64,000 bases of DNA from Thiomicrorhabdus sp. Milos-T2 (GCF_000702325.1 NZ_KL370891.1:766917-830916); one strand, 5' to 3'; shown: positions 41,503 through 51,446, numbered from the stretch's first letter. Notes: generated by a model not told the origin, from the letters alone. Program-made: numbers and translations.

Positions 41503-43194
41503 ATGGCTGAACAGCAAGCTGCACTTGATAACTCTCTAAATACCCAACCTCCGTCTGGTGTGGGTTCTACGCTGTTAAATAATCTTACCTCTTTATCTGT
41601 GGCCAAACAGGTCAGTTTAGTTATAGCATTAGCGGCATCTCTTGCTTTAGTTGTTGGTATTGTCCTCTGGTCTCAAAGTACTCCTTACACTTTACTTTTT
41701 GGTAGTGTGGATGCAAAAGATATGAACGAAATCGTTCAAACGCTTGAACAAGATGGAGTTAAATATCAAATTGATCAGTCTAGTGGTGGAATTTTAGTTC
41801 CTACCGATAAAGTTCATTCATTGCGTTTAAAACTTGCCGCTGCAGGTTACCCAAAACAAGCCGCTACGGGCTATCAAATATTGGATGTTGAACAAGGTTT
41901 TGGTATTTCTCAATTTAAAGAAACTACTCGTTACCATAGAGCCTTAGAGGGTGAGTTAGCGAAATCAGTTTCTTCTATCAATGCGGTCAAATCTGCCCGA
42001 GTGATGTTAGGTTTACCTAAACGTTCTGTTTTTGTGAGAAAACAGCAAAAGCCTTCTGCTTCAGTCGTTGTTAAGCTTTACCCTGGTAGAACACTGAATG
42101 AAGAGCAGGTGAGCGCTATTGTTTACTTGGTATCATCCAGTATTCCTAATATGGAAGTGAAATCGGTTACGGTTGTTGATCAGCATGGCAATTTGTTAAC
42201 GGGCTCTCAGTCTAGTACCGGTATGCTAAATATGAGCATGAAGCAGCTTGACTATACTCGCCAGGTTGAAGAGACACTCTCAAATCGTATTATCAAATTA
42301 TTAGCCCCAATTGTTGGTGGAGAAAATAAAGTTCGAGCTCAAGTTACTGCAGAACTAGATTTTACTCAGCAAGAACAGACTCGTGAAAATTATGAACCTG
42401 ATCCCGAAGCGGTTAGATCTGAACAAGAAGTTAAAGAGATTAACCGTAATCAGGGCCCAACAGGTATTCCTGGAGCTTTAACTAATCAGCCTCCTAGAGC
42501 AGGTTTAGCTCCTGAACAAGGTTATACTCCAGATGGAGATCCAAATTTAAAGAGTTCAAGTGAAAAGAGAACTAAGAATTATGAAATCGATAGAACGGTC
42601 AGTCATATCAAAAATTCCGTTGGGAATATTCACCGATTATCTGTGGCCGTTGTACTTGATGATAAAACTAGTTTAGATGAGAATGGTGTGATTGTTCGTC
42701 AACCACTTGATGATGAAGAATTGCTACGTTACAGAAGACTAGTGAGTGATACGGTTGGGCTTGATGAAACTCGTGGCGATACATTAAGTGTTGTAAATGC
42801 ATCCTTTATGGTTGCGCCAACAGAAGAGCTTGAATCGGCTCCAATTTGGCAAGAATCATGGTTCTGGAATTTAGTTAAACAATTGTTAGCAGGCCTGGCA
42901 GTTCTAATTATTATCTTTGGTGTCATTCGCCCAATGCTAAGAGACCTCTCGAAGAAAGAAGAAACCTATTTAGAATATCCAGAAGATGTTCCTGAGGAAG
43001 AGGAACAGCTTGAGAATGTCGATGAAATTTCTAAAGCCCTAGAACAAATGAATGAAGAAGTTGAGCAAACAGCAGTAGAGTCAGAAGCTGAATCTCAAGC
43101 TGAGCATGAGTTGCTTGAAAAAGTAAGGGCAATTGTCGCTGCGGATCCTAAAGTGGCCGCGCATGTGATTAAGCAGTGGATGTCTGGAGAATAA
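41503..43194 (+). CDS. fliF: FliF, MS-ring protein
   Basis: 563-aa inner-membrane protein. It has two membrane segments (residues ~36-56 and ~455-475) around a large periplasmic region with ring-building motifs (SVDAKDMNEIVQTLEQDGVKY and VKSARVMLGLPKRSVF, residues ~70-185). The C-terminal cytoplasmic tail is acidic (EDVPEEEEQLENVDE) and ends with the FliG-binding segment VAAHVIKQWMSGE. FliF is the platform of the basal body. It probably depends on read-through from the fliE promoter across the inserted element. fliG begins one base after its stop. Confidence 0.97.
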   Translation: MAEQQAALDNSLNTQPPSGVGSTLLNNLTSLSVAKQVSLVIALAASLALVVGIVLWSQSTPYTLLFGSVDAKDMNEIVQTLEQDGVKYQIDQSSGGILVPTDKVHSLRLKLAAAGYPKQAATGYQILDVEQGFGISQFKETTRYHRALEGELAKSVSSINAVKSARVMLGLPKRSVFVRKQQKPSASVVVKLYPGRTLNEEQVSAIVYLVSSSIPNMEVKSVTVVDQHGNLLTGSQSSTGMLNMSMKQLDYTRQVEETLSNRIIKLLAPIVGGENKVRAQVTAELDFTQQEQTRENYEPDPEAVRSEQEVKEINRNQGPTGIPGALTNQPPRAGLAPEQGYTPDGDPNLKSSSEKRTKNYEIDRTVSHIKNSVGNIHRLSVAVVLDDKTSLDENGVIVRQPLDDEELLRYRRLVSDTVGLDETRGDTLSVVNASFMVAPTEELESAPIWQESWFWNLVKQLLAGLAVLIIIFGVIRPMLRDLSKKEETYLEYPEDVPEEEEQLENVDEISKALEQMNEEVEQTAVESEAESQAEHELLEKVRAIVAADPKVAAHVIKQWMSGE

Positions 43195-43195
43195 A

Positions 43196-44218
43196 ATGCC
43201 TGAATCAATGATAGAAGAAATGGGAACAGAAAGTGATATCACTAATCTTGATAAAGCGGCTATTTTGCTGCTTTCTTTAGGTAAAGATTCTGCTGCTAAA
43301 GTGCTTAAGCACTTAAATCCCAGAGAAGTTCAACATATTGGTTCTGCTATGACATCGGTAGAAAATGTTTCTCATGGCGATATCCATCAAGTCATGAAGA
43401 ATTTTCTAGACGAGATTGGTGATGATGCGTTAGGGGTTGATCCTAGTGAATATGCTCAGTCACTGATGGCGGATGCTCTTGGTGATGGTGGTGGACACCT
43501 TATGGATGCCGCGCTACTAGGTGATCAGGTTAAAGGTTTAGAGGCCTTAAAATGGCAGCATCCTTCAACCATTTCTAATATGTTGCGTAATGAGCACCCT
43601 CAGGTGGTTGCAATTGTACTGTCTTATTTTGATTCTGATCAAGCCGCAGAGGTATTGCGTGGGATCCCTGAACGCTTTCAGTCTGAAGTTATTTACCGTA
43701 TTGCAACGCTTACAACCATTCAACCTCGTGCATTATTTGATTTAAATGACGTGTTACAAAATGCATCAAGTGATGGTGAAGGCGGCAAACTTGCAACCAT
43801 TGGTGGTGAAAAACGAGCTGCTGAGATTTTAAACTTGGTTGGAAGTGGTGTTGATTCTCGAATTTTAGATGATATTGCCATTGAACATGATGATGTTAGT
43901 AAGGCGATTCAAGACAAAATGTTTGTATTTGATGATATTGGTGGCATAGATGATCGAGGGATTCAATCTCTTGTGGCTGAGGTACCAAGTGATCTATTGG
44001 TTGTTGCTCTTAAAGGTGCCGACACAGAGATTAAAGAGAAATTTCTTTCAAACCTTTCAAAACGTCAAGCCGATATTATGCGTGACGACCTAGAAACCGG
44101 TGGACCAGTTAAGCTTAGCGCAGTTGAAGATGCGCAACGAACTATCATACAGACCGTTCGCCGTTTAGCTGATGAAGAGAAGATTATGATGCCTGGTGGT
44201 GGTGAGGAGTTTGTGTAG
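43196..44218 (+). CDS. fliG: FliG, rotor/switch protein
   Basis: 340-aa switch protein with the three FliG domains: N-terminal FliF-binding (LDKAAILLLSLGKDSAAKVL), middle FliM-binding with the EHPQ-type motif (LRNEHPQVVAIVLSYF, ~125-140), and C-terminal torque domain (~240-335) with FVFDDIGGIDDRGIQSLVAEV and the charged helix LSNLSKRQADIMRDDLE. It converts stator ion flow into rotation. It starts one base after fliF. Confidence 0.97.
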   Translation: MPESMIEEMGTESDITNLDKAAILLLSLGKDSAAKVLKHLNPREVQHIGSAMTSVENVSHGDIHQVMKNFLDEIGDDALGVDPSEYAQSLMADALGDGGGHLMDAALLGDQVKGLEALKWQHPSTISNMLRNEHPQVVAIVLSYFDSDQAAEVLRGIPERFQSEVIYRIATLTTIQPRALFDLNDVLQNASSDGEGGKLATIGGEKRAAEILNLVGSGVDSRILDDIAIEHDDVSKAIQDKMFVFDDIGGIDDRGIQSLVAEVPSDLLVVALKGADTEIKEKFLSNLSKRQADIMRDDLETGGPVKLSAVEDAQRTIIQTVRRLADEEKIMMPGGGEEFV

Positions 44219-45001
44219 GTGGATGAGCATACTGTGAATGCAGAAAAGGATTTTCAAGAAGAAGCCATTCCTGTCACTAAACTTGTTCAATCTTCGGATT
44301 TAAAGTCACCGAGTATAGAGCCTTGGAAGTTATCTAGCTTTGAATTAGATGAACAAGTAGAATCGACCAAAATGTCAGAAGAGGTTTATGAAAAACTGCA
44401 TCGAGAGATTGAACCGGAGATTCAAAAGCAAGCGGAGTTAATTAAGAAAGAAGCTTATGATTCAGCCTTTGATAAAGGTTATCAAGAAGGTTTAGAAAAA
44501 GGTCTTGATGAGGGGCAAAAACAGGGTGAATTGGAAGCTAGGGCAAAAGTGATGGAAACCATTGAGCCTAAAATTGAACAATTTGATTCTATTTTATCTG
44601 CGTTACATAAACCTTTTGATTCTTTAGAAAATCAACTCTACTCAGAGTTGGTTGATTTTGCTTTGCATGTTGCCCAAACCGTTATTAAAAAGAATGTCAT
44701 TGATGATAAAGATTGGGTTCTGAAGGCGGTTCAGGAATCGGTTGAGCAGCTTCCAGAGTCATCTAGTAAAATTAATGTCTATTTACACCCTGATGATCTC
44801 GCCTTTTTACAAATTTCAAAACCCTCAATCTCGGAAAAATGGCAACTACACGAAAGTCATAATGTTGAACAGGGAACTTGCTTAGTCAAGCAAGATTATT
44901 CGACTATCTTAAATAGTTGGATAGCTCGTTTTGAAGAGATTGTAGAGCAAACTTCTCAATATACTATCAATGAATTGGAAGAGTCTGACTCGCAGGTTTA
45001 A
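44219..45001 (+). CDS. fliH: FliH, export ATPase regulator
   Basis: 260-aa protein with an N-terminal polar region, a central helical segment with Gly repeats (DKGYQEGLEKGLDEGQKQGELEA at ~90-110, the GxxxG series typical of FliH), and a C-terminal V-type-stalk-like domain with LVDFALHVAQTVIKK and GTCLVKQDYSTI. FliH holds FliI inactive and docks it at the export gate. It starts at GTG 44219 directly after the fliG stop, with GGAG at 44206-44209. It is followed by an inserted inverted-repeat element. Confidence 0.92.
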   Translation: MDEHTVNAEKDFQEEAIPVTKLVQSSDLKSPSIEPWKLSSFELDEQVESTKMSEEVYEKLHREIEPEIQKQAELIKKEAYDSAFDKGYQEGLEKGLDEGQKQGELEARAKVMETIEPKIEQFDSILSALHKPFDSLENQLYSELVDFALHVAQTVIKKNVIDDKDWVLKAVQESVEQLPESSSKINVYLHPDDLAFLQISKPSISEKWQLHESHNVEQGTCLVKQDYSTILNSWIARFEEIVEQTSQYTINELEESDSQV

Positions 45002-45028
45002 TGAATCTTTCTTTAAATCTAACTCAAT

Positions 45029-45212
45029 GAGACCTTTGCACGAGAGTATGTACAAGTAAAAATGGTTAAAATTTACCTTATTTTTGTTGTACCCCAAGGG
45101 CACTTCCTTTGGGCGACAACTTGCGAATAGCTAGCTATTCACTGCGTTTTCCGCCGCAATAAGGTAAATTTTCCCTCATTTTTCTTTCGCACCTATCTCG
45201 TGTAAAGGTCTC
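45029..45212. mobile_element. MITE-like inverted-repeat element, copy 3 (184 bp, divergent)
   Basis: Ends GAGACCTTTGCACGAG and CTCGTGTAAAGGTCTC are 16-base inverted repeats with one mismatch. An inner perfect 15-base inverted pair, AAAATTTACCTTATT and its complement, brackets the middle, and the central palindrome AATAGCTAGCTATT is shared with copies 1 and 2. The rest differs, and the flanking 5 bases (TCAAT and ACTAT) are not a clean duplication. It lies between fliH and fliI. Confidence 0.82.
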
Positions 45213-45250
45213 ACTATGATTTAGTTATTTATTTCAAATAGAAGAAAACT

Positions 45251-46597
45251 ATGGAATTAACTGACCGTTTAAATACTTCATTGAGCAATCGTCTAAAGCA
45301 TTTACAGAATGTTACGATTAAAGCTCAGCCACTAAAAGTGGCTGGACGGTTGGTGAGAATGGTTGGTATGACTTTAGAAGTGGTGGGGACTTTTGCTCCT
45401 ATCGGTTCTCGTTGTCAAATTATACGCGGAGTAGATTTAGAACCTATTGAAGCCGAAGTGGTTGGATTTCATGAGGGTCGTCTTTTTTTAATGCCTATTG
45501 GAGATACTAATGGACTCTCTCCAAATGCTGAAGTTTTGCCTGTTGATGGTGGTGTTAAAGTTGGTGTAGGGCAGGCGATGTTGGGTCGTGTAGTGAATGG
45601 AACCGGTGACCCTCTAGATGGTCTTGGAGCAATTGATGTAACGGATTATGTTTCTCTCTCTGGCGAAAGAATTAATCCGTTAAGCCGTCATCCCATTACA
45701 GAGCCTCTCGATGTGGGTATAAAGGCCATAAATGGTCTTTTAACTATTGGGAAAGGCCAGCGTATTGGATTAATGGCTGGTACCGGGGTAGGTAAAAGTG
45801 TTCTATTAGGTATGATGACTCGATATACCGATGCGGATGTTGTTGTAGTTGGATTAGTAGGTGAGCGAGGTCGAGAGGTTAATGAGTTTGTTCGTCAAAA
45901 CCTCGGTGAAGAAGGCTTGAAACGCTCTGTTGTGGTTGCGACACCCGCTGATGATCCTCCTTTAATGAGATTGCATGGTGCAATGCTAGCAACATCAATA
46001 GCTGAATATTTTAGGGAGCAAGGTAAAAATGTTCTCTTATTAATGGATTCTTTGACGCGTTTTGCCCAAGCCCAACGAGAAATTGCTTTAGCGGTTGGAG
46101 AGCCTCCGGCAAGTAAAGGGTATCCGCCTTCTGTTTTTGCTAAGTTACCTCAACTTGTTGAGAGGGCTGGCAACGGTAGTTTAGGAGGTGGGTCCATTAC
46201 CGCTATCTATACAGTATTGGCGGAAGGTGATGATCAATCAGATCCTATTGTTGATTCAGCGCGTGGAGTATTGGATGGCCATATTGTTCTATCGCGATCA
46301 ATAGCAGATAGTGGACGTTACCCAGCGATTGATGTTGAGTCTTCTATTAGTCGTGTTATGGTTGATATTGTTCAGGAAGAACAGCTGCAAATGGCTAGAA
46401 AATTTAAAAATCTTTATTCAACTTACCAGCAGAATCATGACTTGATAAGTGTAGGTGCTTACCGAAAAGGCGCTGATAAATTGATTGATGAGTCAATTGT
46501 TAAGCATCCTGTATTAAATGATTATTTGTCGCAAGGTATTCATGAATATTATTCTGTAGATCAATCATTAGATAACCTTGCTCAAGCCTTGTCTTAA
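45251..46597 (+). CDS. fliI: FliI, flagellum-specific export ATPase
   Basis: 448-aa F1-beta-like ATPase with P-loop AGTGVGKS at ~176-183, VGERGREVNEF, and the export ATPase signature PPSVFAKLPQLVERAGNG. Length is typical. It unfolds and releases export substrates at the type III gate together with FliH and FliJ. It starts 38 bases after the inserted element, so the element lies in the 5' leader of this cistron. The region after fliI has short imperfect repeats of an (A)ATTGGTAATA-like unit. Confidence 0.97.
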   Translation: MELTDRLNTSLSNRLKHLQNVTIKAQPLKVAGRLVRMVGMTLEVVGTFAPIGSRCQIIRGVDLEPIEAEVVGFHEGRLFLMPIGDTNGLSPNAEVLPVDGGVKVGVGQAMLGRVVNGTGDPLDGLGAIDVTDYVSLSGERINPLSRHPITEPLDVGIKAINGLLTIGKGQRIGLMAGTGVGKSVLLGMMTRYTDADVVVVGLVGERGREVNEFVRQNLGEEGLKRSVVVATPADDPPLMRLHGAMLATSIAEYFREQGKNVLLLMDSLTRFAQAQREIALAVGEPPASKGYPPSVFAKLPQLVERAGNGSLGGGSITAIYTVLAEGDDQSDPIVDSARGVLDGHIVLSRSIADSGRYPAIDVESSISRVMVDIVQEEQLQMARKFKNLYSTYQQNHDLISVGAYRKGADKLIDESIVKHPVLNDYLSQGIHEYYSVDQSLDNLAQALS

Positions 46598-46694
46598 GAT
46601 TGCTAGTAATGATGTTGCTAATAATGAGTTTGGTAATACTTAAAATTGGTAATATTTAAGGTTGGCAATCTAATCCAAATTGAAGAGTTTTTTT

Positions 46695-47144
46695 GTGGCT
46701 AATCGTTTAGACAGATTTAATAAAATTATAGAGCTAGCCGAGGTTGAGTTAGATCAAGCGGCTCAGAGTTTTGCGCTTATGCAGCAAAAGTTAAGTGACG
46801 CTTTAGCACAAGTAGAATCTTTAGAAAACTACCAGTCAGAATATGCTAAAAAACCGAGTTTATCTTCTCAAATTTCCCCAATTCAATTACAGACACATAA
46901 CGCTTTTGCTGATAAATTAATTCAAGCTTTATATTCCCAAAAACAACTGGTTAAAGAATCAGAAAAAATGGTTGATTTAGCCAAGCAAAATTGGATTGAA
47001 AAACGATCTAGAGTTAAGGCCTTAGAGGCATTAACTAAACGTATTGAGGCTAATGAAACCATCAAGCTTAATAAGGCAGAACAACGAATGATGGATGAGT
47101 TAGCTACCCAAAAACATATCCAGAAAAAAACGGGTTTTATTTAA
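46695..47144 (+). CDS. fliJ: FliJ, export chaperone/central stalk
   Basis: About 149-aa protein that is almost entirely coiled coil (residues ~1-145), rich in Gln, Lys and Glu, with the FliJ patterns RLDRFNKIIELAEVELDQAA and EKMVDLAKQNWIEKRSRVKALE. FliJ is the gamma-like stalk of the FliI hexamer. I prefer GTG 46695 (AAGAG spaced by 7) because the family usually begins only a few residues before this motif; a TTG at 46680 would add five residues. It lies between fliI and fliK. Confidence 0.9.
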   Translation: MANRLDRFNKIIELAEVELDQAAQSFALMQQKLSDALAQVESLENYQSEYAKKPSLSSQISPIQLQTHNAFADKLIQALYSQKQLVKESEKMVDLAKQNWIEKRSRVKALEALTKRIEANETIKLNKAEQRMMDELATQKHIQKKTGFI

Positions 47145-47156
47145 GCTTTATTTTGT

Positions 47157-47172
47157 AGGCACACATATTGCT
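47157..47172 (+). promoter_or_regulatory. Sigma-54 promoter of fliK
   Basis: AGGCACACATATTGCT: GG at 47158-47159, 10 bases, GC at 47170-47171. It lies 41 bases before the fliK ATG and just after the fliJ stop. This probably drives fliK and the genes after it. Confidence 0.8.
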
Positions 47173-47212
47173 TTTATGCAGTTACTGAATAATAAACCGG
47201 CGAGAGTCAAGT

Positions 47213-48598
47213 ATGCTTATATCTTCTAATGTTTTAAAGCCTGAACAATCAGCGGAAACTTTGAATCCGAGTGTTAAAGGGCAAGGTTTGCCACAAGAGG
47301 CAAAGTTTTCAGATTTGTTTGCATCAATGTATCAGCCAACTGAAGAGAAAATAGAAAGCGATTCGGAAGATTTACCTTCTATTAACGTATTTAATATTAG
47401 TGATTCAGATTCCTCTTCGACAGAAATGATGGATGACGATCACATAATGAACTTGGTTGAGAATATAGTAAACTCAGCCCAGTCAAAGGATGTTTTAAAC
47501 TCTGATAATAATCTTACGGAGGAGTCCGTAGATATAGATTTGTCTGTTGATGCTATTGCTGATGGCATTATTGATGAAGGTATTATTGATGATACTGCTA
47601 CTGAATCTGTCGATGACATGGTGGGAACATTCGTGGGCAGTCAAGAGACCGTTTCGGTAAATGGAGTTCAAGCACAATCCCTAGCACTAAAACACACAGA
47701 TAATAGTCAAGAAGACGGGTTGATTGATGAGAGTAGTGATTTTGAATCTACTCAAGAAGATCCGGCTATGATTGCGGCTAATGCTCCTTTGCATGTAAAT
47801 AATGCACATAGTGTCGGTCTGGATTCTAAAGCATCAAGTGTTTCACTAAATGGAAATTCTGCACCACAATCGCAAAATCAAGCGCAAACTCAAACCCAGT
47901 TTGGGAATTCAGCTAATGAATCTCAAGCATCTGCTTCGGGTTCTTCGCAAAGTAACCAGTCATTTTCTCAAAATGGCTCTCAGCAAAATCAATTTGCGCA
48001 GCAGCAAGCACAAATGATGCAGCAGACAATGAAGGCGCAAGCAGTTGAGCAGCAATTAAATGTTAAGGCAACGGATGAGTTGATTGTAAAAGCAGATTCT
48101 AAAGAAAGCCTTTTGGGGGCTAGTTTTAGTTCTTTGGAGGGACGCTCTCAGTTGCCTTTAGGTTTACAAAGTATTACTTTACCGGTTAAGTCGCCTCAAT
48201 GGGGGCAAGCTTTAGGGCAACGTGTGGTTTATATAGCAAATAACCAGTTGCAAAAGGCAAATATTACCCTAAATCCAGAAAAACTGGGGCCGGTTCAAGT
48301 TAAGTTACATATGGATAAAGATAATCAACTTCATGTAACGATGCATGCGCAGCATGCAACGACCCGAGAGGCGATGGATAACGCCTTACCAAGGCTTCGA
48401 GAAATGTTGGAGCAAGCAGGAGTTAATTTAGGTTCGCTTGATGTAGGGGATGATCGCCAGTTTTCTGAAAACGCTGAATCAGAATCAAGTTATGGGCGTT
48501 CTAACGGACACAGTGAAGAAAATGAAGTGCAGCAATTAAATGAATCTTCCACAGCGAAGGTAGTTGCTACAGACAATATTGTCGATTATTACGCCTAG
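47213..48598 (+). CDS. fliK: FliK, hook-length control protein
   Basis: 461-aa protein with a long, disordered, acidic and Gln/Ser/Asn-rich N-terminal two-thirds (the ruler) and a conserved C-terminal domain (~365-425) with NITLNPEKLGPVQVKLHMD and LPRLREMLEQAGVNLGSLDV. It measures the hook and switches FlhB specificity. It has its own sigma-54 promoter at 47157-47172 and is followed 9 bases later by a chemoreceptor-like gene. Confidence 0.94.
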   Translation: MLISSNVLKPEQSAETLNPSVKGQGLPQEAKFSDLFASMYQPTEEKIESDSEDLPSINVFNISDSDSSSTEMMDDDHIMNLVENIVNSAQSKDVLNSDNNLTEESVDIDLSVDAIADGIIDEGIIDDTATESVDDMVGTFVGSQETVSVNGVQAQSLALKHTDNSQEDGLIDESSDFESTQEDPAMIAANAPLHVNNAHSVGLDSKASSVSLNGNSAPQSQNQAQTQTQFGNSANESQASASGSSQSNQSFSQNGSQQNQFAQQQAQMMQQTMKAQAVEQQLNVKATDELIVKADSKESLLGASFSSLEGRSQLPLGLQSITLPVKSPQWGQALGQRVVYIANNQLQKANITLNPEKLGPVQVKLHMDKDNQLHVTMHAQHATTREAMDNALPRLREMLEQAGVNLGSLDVGDDRQFSENAESESSYGRSNGHSEENEVQQLNESSTAKVVATDNIVDYYA

Positions 48599-48607
48599 GA
48601 GCGAATT

Positions 48608-49603
48608 ATGAATTTTGTAAAAAGTCTTGCAGTGATATTTGCTTTAACCACAACAAATGCATATGCTGATTCAGCAATTATGGGGTTACCTACGTTTGGC
48701 TTTGTTGTTATGGCAATGGTTGTTACTGCGGTCGCAGTTGGTGCTTTGGTATACTTATTAACTTGCGGTAAATCGAATGCTTGTGATCAATCTGAACTCG
48801 TTTCAGCTTTAAAAAATATTGTTCAAAATGAAGACCTTGCTACGACGGTTAATGTAAATGATTCAGACCCGAAGTTGATAGGCATTTTAAATGCTCTATT
48901 AGAAATGGCATCAAATCAAGTTACTAAAGAGATGATAGAGAAATCAACATTTCAATCTAAAGTCTCAGATTTAGAGATGCAGATGGAAGAGTTGAATGAA
49001 ACTTTAGCCAATTGTTATGCTCAGCAACAGGTATCAACACCAGCTGTTTCTGCAGCCTTTGATAATAGTGAACTTTTGACGTTATCTTCAACGCTGTCTT
49101 CAAAGCTAGATGCACTAAAAGCAGGTTCCAATCGCGGTATTGAATCGGCTGCTAATGTAATCAATGAAGTCAGTGGCCTGACTAATGAAGTGACTCATGC
49201 TTCTGGAGTGATTAAACGTTTAGAGGAAGATAGTAGTAATATTGGAACGGTTTTAGTGTTAATTCGTGATATTGCAGAACAAACTAACTTATTAGCGTTA
49301 AATGCCGCAATTGAAGCTGCTCGTGCAGGTGAACATGGAAGAGGTTTTGCGGTAGTAGCCGATGAAGTGAGAATTTTGGCTGGTAAAACGCAGCAAGCTA
49401 CAACCGAAATTCAAACAATTATTGAAGAATTACAACAACGTGCGAGAAATGCGGTTCAAGTAATGGAGAATGGACAAAACAGAGTGGGCTCGACTCAAGA
49501 AGAAGCTGGAAGGGTAAATGAGATATTTAATGGTATTGTCGAAGAGCTTTCTGAGTTAAAATCTGCTCAGCAAGAATTATCCGCCGTTATACAAAATAGT
49601 TAG
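48608..49603 (+). CDS. Short methyl-accepting chemotaxis-like protein
   Basis: 331-aa protein with a signal-peptide-like N-terminus ([20 protein letters not shown]), one more membrane segment (~29-52), no sensory domain between them, then a coiled-coil cytoplasmic part. The chemoreceptor hairpin tip is intact at about 219-255 ([32 protein letters not shown]). This tip binds CheW/CheA. There is no HAMP or periplasmic ligand domain, and the protein is shorter than a normal receptor (about 500 aa). It lies between fliK and motA, an unusual place. Confidence 0.85.
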   Translation: MNFVKSLAVIFALTTTNAYADSAIMGLPTFGFVVMAMVVTAVAVGALVYLLTCGKSNACDQSELVSALKNIVQNEDLATTVNVNDSDPKLIGILNALLEMASNQVTKEMIEKSTFQSKVSDLEMQMEELNETLANCYAQQQVSTPAVSAAFDNSELLTLSSTLSSKLDALKAGSNRGIESAANVINEVSGLTNEVTHASGVIKRLEEDSSNIGTVLVLIRDIAEQTNLLALNAAIEAARAGEHGRGFAVVADEVRILAGKTQQATTEIQTIIEELQQRARNAVQVMENGQNRVGSTQEEAGRVNEIFNGIVEELSELKSAQQELSAVIQNS

Positions 49604-49653
49604 ACGTAGAAAATTAAAGCAATAAATATCAAGATTAGAGGGAAGAATTAAAC

Positions 49654-50505
49654 ATGAAAGCGATAGTAGGTACACTTGTTGTAATCGGTACCTTGCTGGG
49701 TGGTTATTTACCACACGGTAGTATTGGTATTATGATTCAACCACTAGAAATGGTTATTATTTGTGGTGGTGCTCTAGGTGCATATATTATTGCTAACCCT
49801 GGCTGGGTTGTTAAAGCCGGTTTTGGTCAAGGTGTAGGCTTAGCTAAGCCACATCATGTTAACCAAGAACTTTTTATGGAGTTGTTGGGCTTAATGTTTA
49901 AAATATTTAACAAGGCTCGTAGAGAAGGGTTAATGTCTATTGAAGCTGATGTTGAAGACCCTCACGCAAGTGAACTGTTTAATAGTGCTCCTAAAGTTGC
50001 GGCAGATCATCATGCGATAGACTTTATTTGTGATTATTTACGTTTAATGATTAGTGGAGCAAGTAATCCTTATCAATTAGAAGATTTAATGATTTTAGAG
50101 TTAGATGCCCATCACCATGAGGCAATGATGCCAAGTGGTGCTGTGGGTAAAGTAGCTGAAGCGCTTCCTGCCTTTGGTATCGTTGCAGCGGTACTGGGTA
50201 TTGTTATTACTATGAGTTACCTTGATGCCGGTCCTATGGAGATTGCTCACCATATGTCGGTGGCATTGGTTGGTACCTTTTTAGGTATTCTTATTGCCTA
50301 TGGTTTTATTGCGCCAATTTCATCCGATCTGGCAAACCGAGCTGAAGCAGAGAGTGCATTTTATGCTGTTATTAAAACTTGCTTAATGGCTAACTTAAAT
50401 GGTTATGCTCCGCAAGTAGCGGTTGAGTTTGGTCGTAAAGCGGTGCCAAGTCACGAACGTCCAACTTTTGCTGAAGTTGATGAGTTTTTGCAAAGCCAGA
50501 AGTAA
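49654..50505 (+). CDS. motA: MotA, stator protein
   Basis: 283-aa inner-membrane protein with four membrane segments (near residues 3-22, 30-48, 170-190 and 200-222) and the large cytoplasmic loop with charged residues that contact FliG. Conserved patterns include EMVIICGGALGAYI, ALPAFGIVAAVLGIVITM and VALVGTFLGILIAYGFI. Length and N-terminus resemble proton-type MotA (E. coli 295 aa) more than PomA. It forms the stator with MotB. The ATG is preceded by AGAGGGAAG. It sits between the chemoreceptor-like gene and motB. Confidence 0.95.
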   Translation: MKAIVGTLVVIGTLLGGYLPHGSIGIMIQPLEMVIICGGALGAYIIANPGWVVKAGFGQGVGLAKPHHVNQELFMELLGLMFKIFNKARREGLMSIEADVEDPHASELFNSAPKVAADHHAIDFICDYLRLMISGASNPYQLEDLMILELDAHHHEAMMPSGAVGKVAEALPAFGIVAAVLGIVITMSYLDAGPMEIAHHMSVALVGTFLGILIAYGFIAPISSDLANRAEAESAFYAVIKTCLMANLNGYAPQVAVEFGRKAVPSHERPTFAEVDEFLQSQK

Positions 50506-50538
50506 TCATTAAACAACCTTAAGATTAGTTGAATTACT

Positions 50539-51420
50539 ATGTCAGATGAACAATCCATAATCATAAAACGCTTAAATAAGTGTCCCCATGTTGCACACGG
50601 TGGGGCCTGGAAAATAGCGTTTGCCGATTTTATGACCGCCACAGCCGCTTTCTTCTTAATGCTATGGGTCTTGGGTGGAACGAATGATGAAGAAATGAAA
50701 GCGATGGCTGAATTCTTTAGAGATCCAACGATCATTGAATCTTCTCCAATGTCATTAGTTGAGTCAAAAGAGGCGGGTAGAACTTCGGATGCAATGATTG
50801 ATATGGGCGGGTTTAAGGATTCTCCAAAGGGCGAAGAAGGTGACGAGGATGGTTCTGGTAAAGCTCAAGAAAAAGCTGAAATGGAAGCCATGAAACTTGC
50901 TTTAGAACAAAAGATATCGGAAAGTCCAAGCCTAAGTGAGCTTAAAGATCAACTAAAAATAGATGTGACTCCGAATGGTTTACAGGTTCAAATATTAGAC
51001 GATAGAAAGCGTCCAATGTTTGGTTCAGGAGTAGATTTACCAAAAGAGTATGCTTCTAAACTACTTCAAGAGGTTGGAAAGGTTTTGGCCTCAACGAATA
51101 ATAAAATTAGTATTGCCGGACATACGGACTCTTCGGGTTATCACGATAGTTCAGAATATACTAACTGGGAGTTATCTGCAGATAGGGCAAATGCTGCTCG
51201 AAGATTATTACTCCAAGGTGGTGTTAGCTCAGATCGAATTGCTCAGGCAGTGGGGATGGCGGATACGGTGCCGTTTGATAAAGAAAATCCGTATAATCCA
51301 AGAAATAGAAGAATTAGTATCATTGTATTAAATAAAGAAGCCGAAGAGCGTTTACGAAGCTTAAGTGATGCGCCTAAGGTTGAAGACTTAAGTAGTGAAA
51401 TGCTACTCACTCCTAATTAA
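50539..51420 (+). CDS. motB: MotB, stator protein
   Basis: 293-aa protein with one N-terminal membrane helix containing the ion-binding Asp in WKIAFADFMTATAAFFLMLW, a charged linker, and a C-terminal OmpA-like peptidoglycan-binding domain (~145-275) with ISIAGHTDSSGYHD and ELSADRANAARRLL. The AFADFMTA form is proton-type MotB. It anchors the stator to the wall. The gene pair motA-motB is inserted between fliK and fliL. Confidence 0.95.
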   Translation: MSDEQSIIIKRLNKCPHVAHGGAWKIAFADFMTATAAFFLMLWVLGGTNDEEMKAMAEFFRDPTIIESSPMSLVESKEAGRTSDAMIDMGGFKDSPKGEEGDEDGSGKAQEKAEMEAMKLALEQKISESPSLSELKDQLKIDVTPNGLQVQILDDRKRPMFGSGVDLPKEYASKLLQEVGKVLASTNNKISIAGHTDSSGYHDSSEYTNWELSADRANAARRLLLQGGVSSDRIAQAVGMADTVPFDKENPYNPRNRRISIIVLNKEAEERLRSLSDAPKVEDLSSEMLLTPN

Positions 51421-51446
51421 ACTAGTGACAAGCAAAGGGAAAGATT

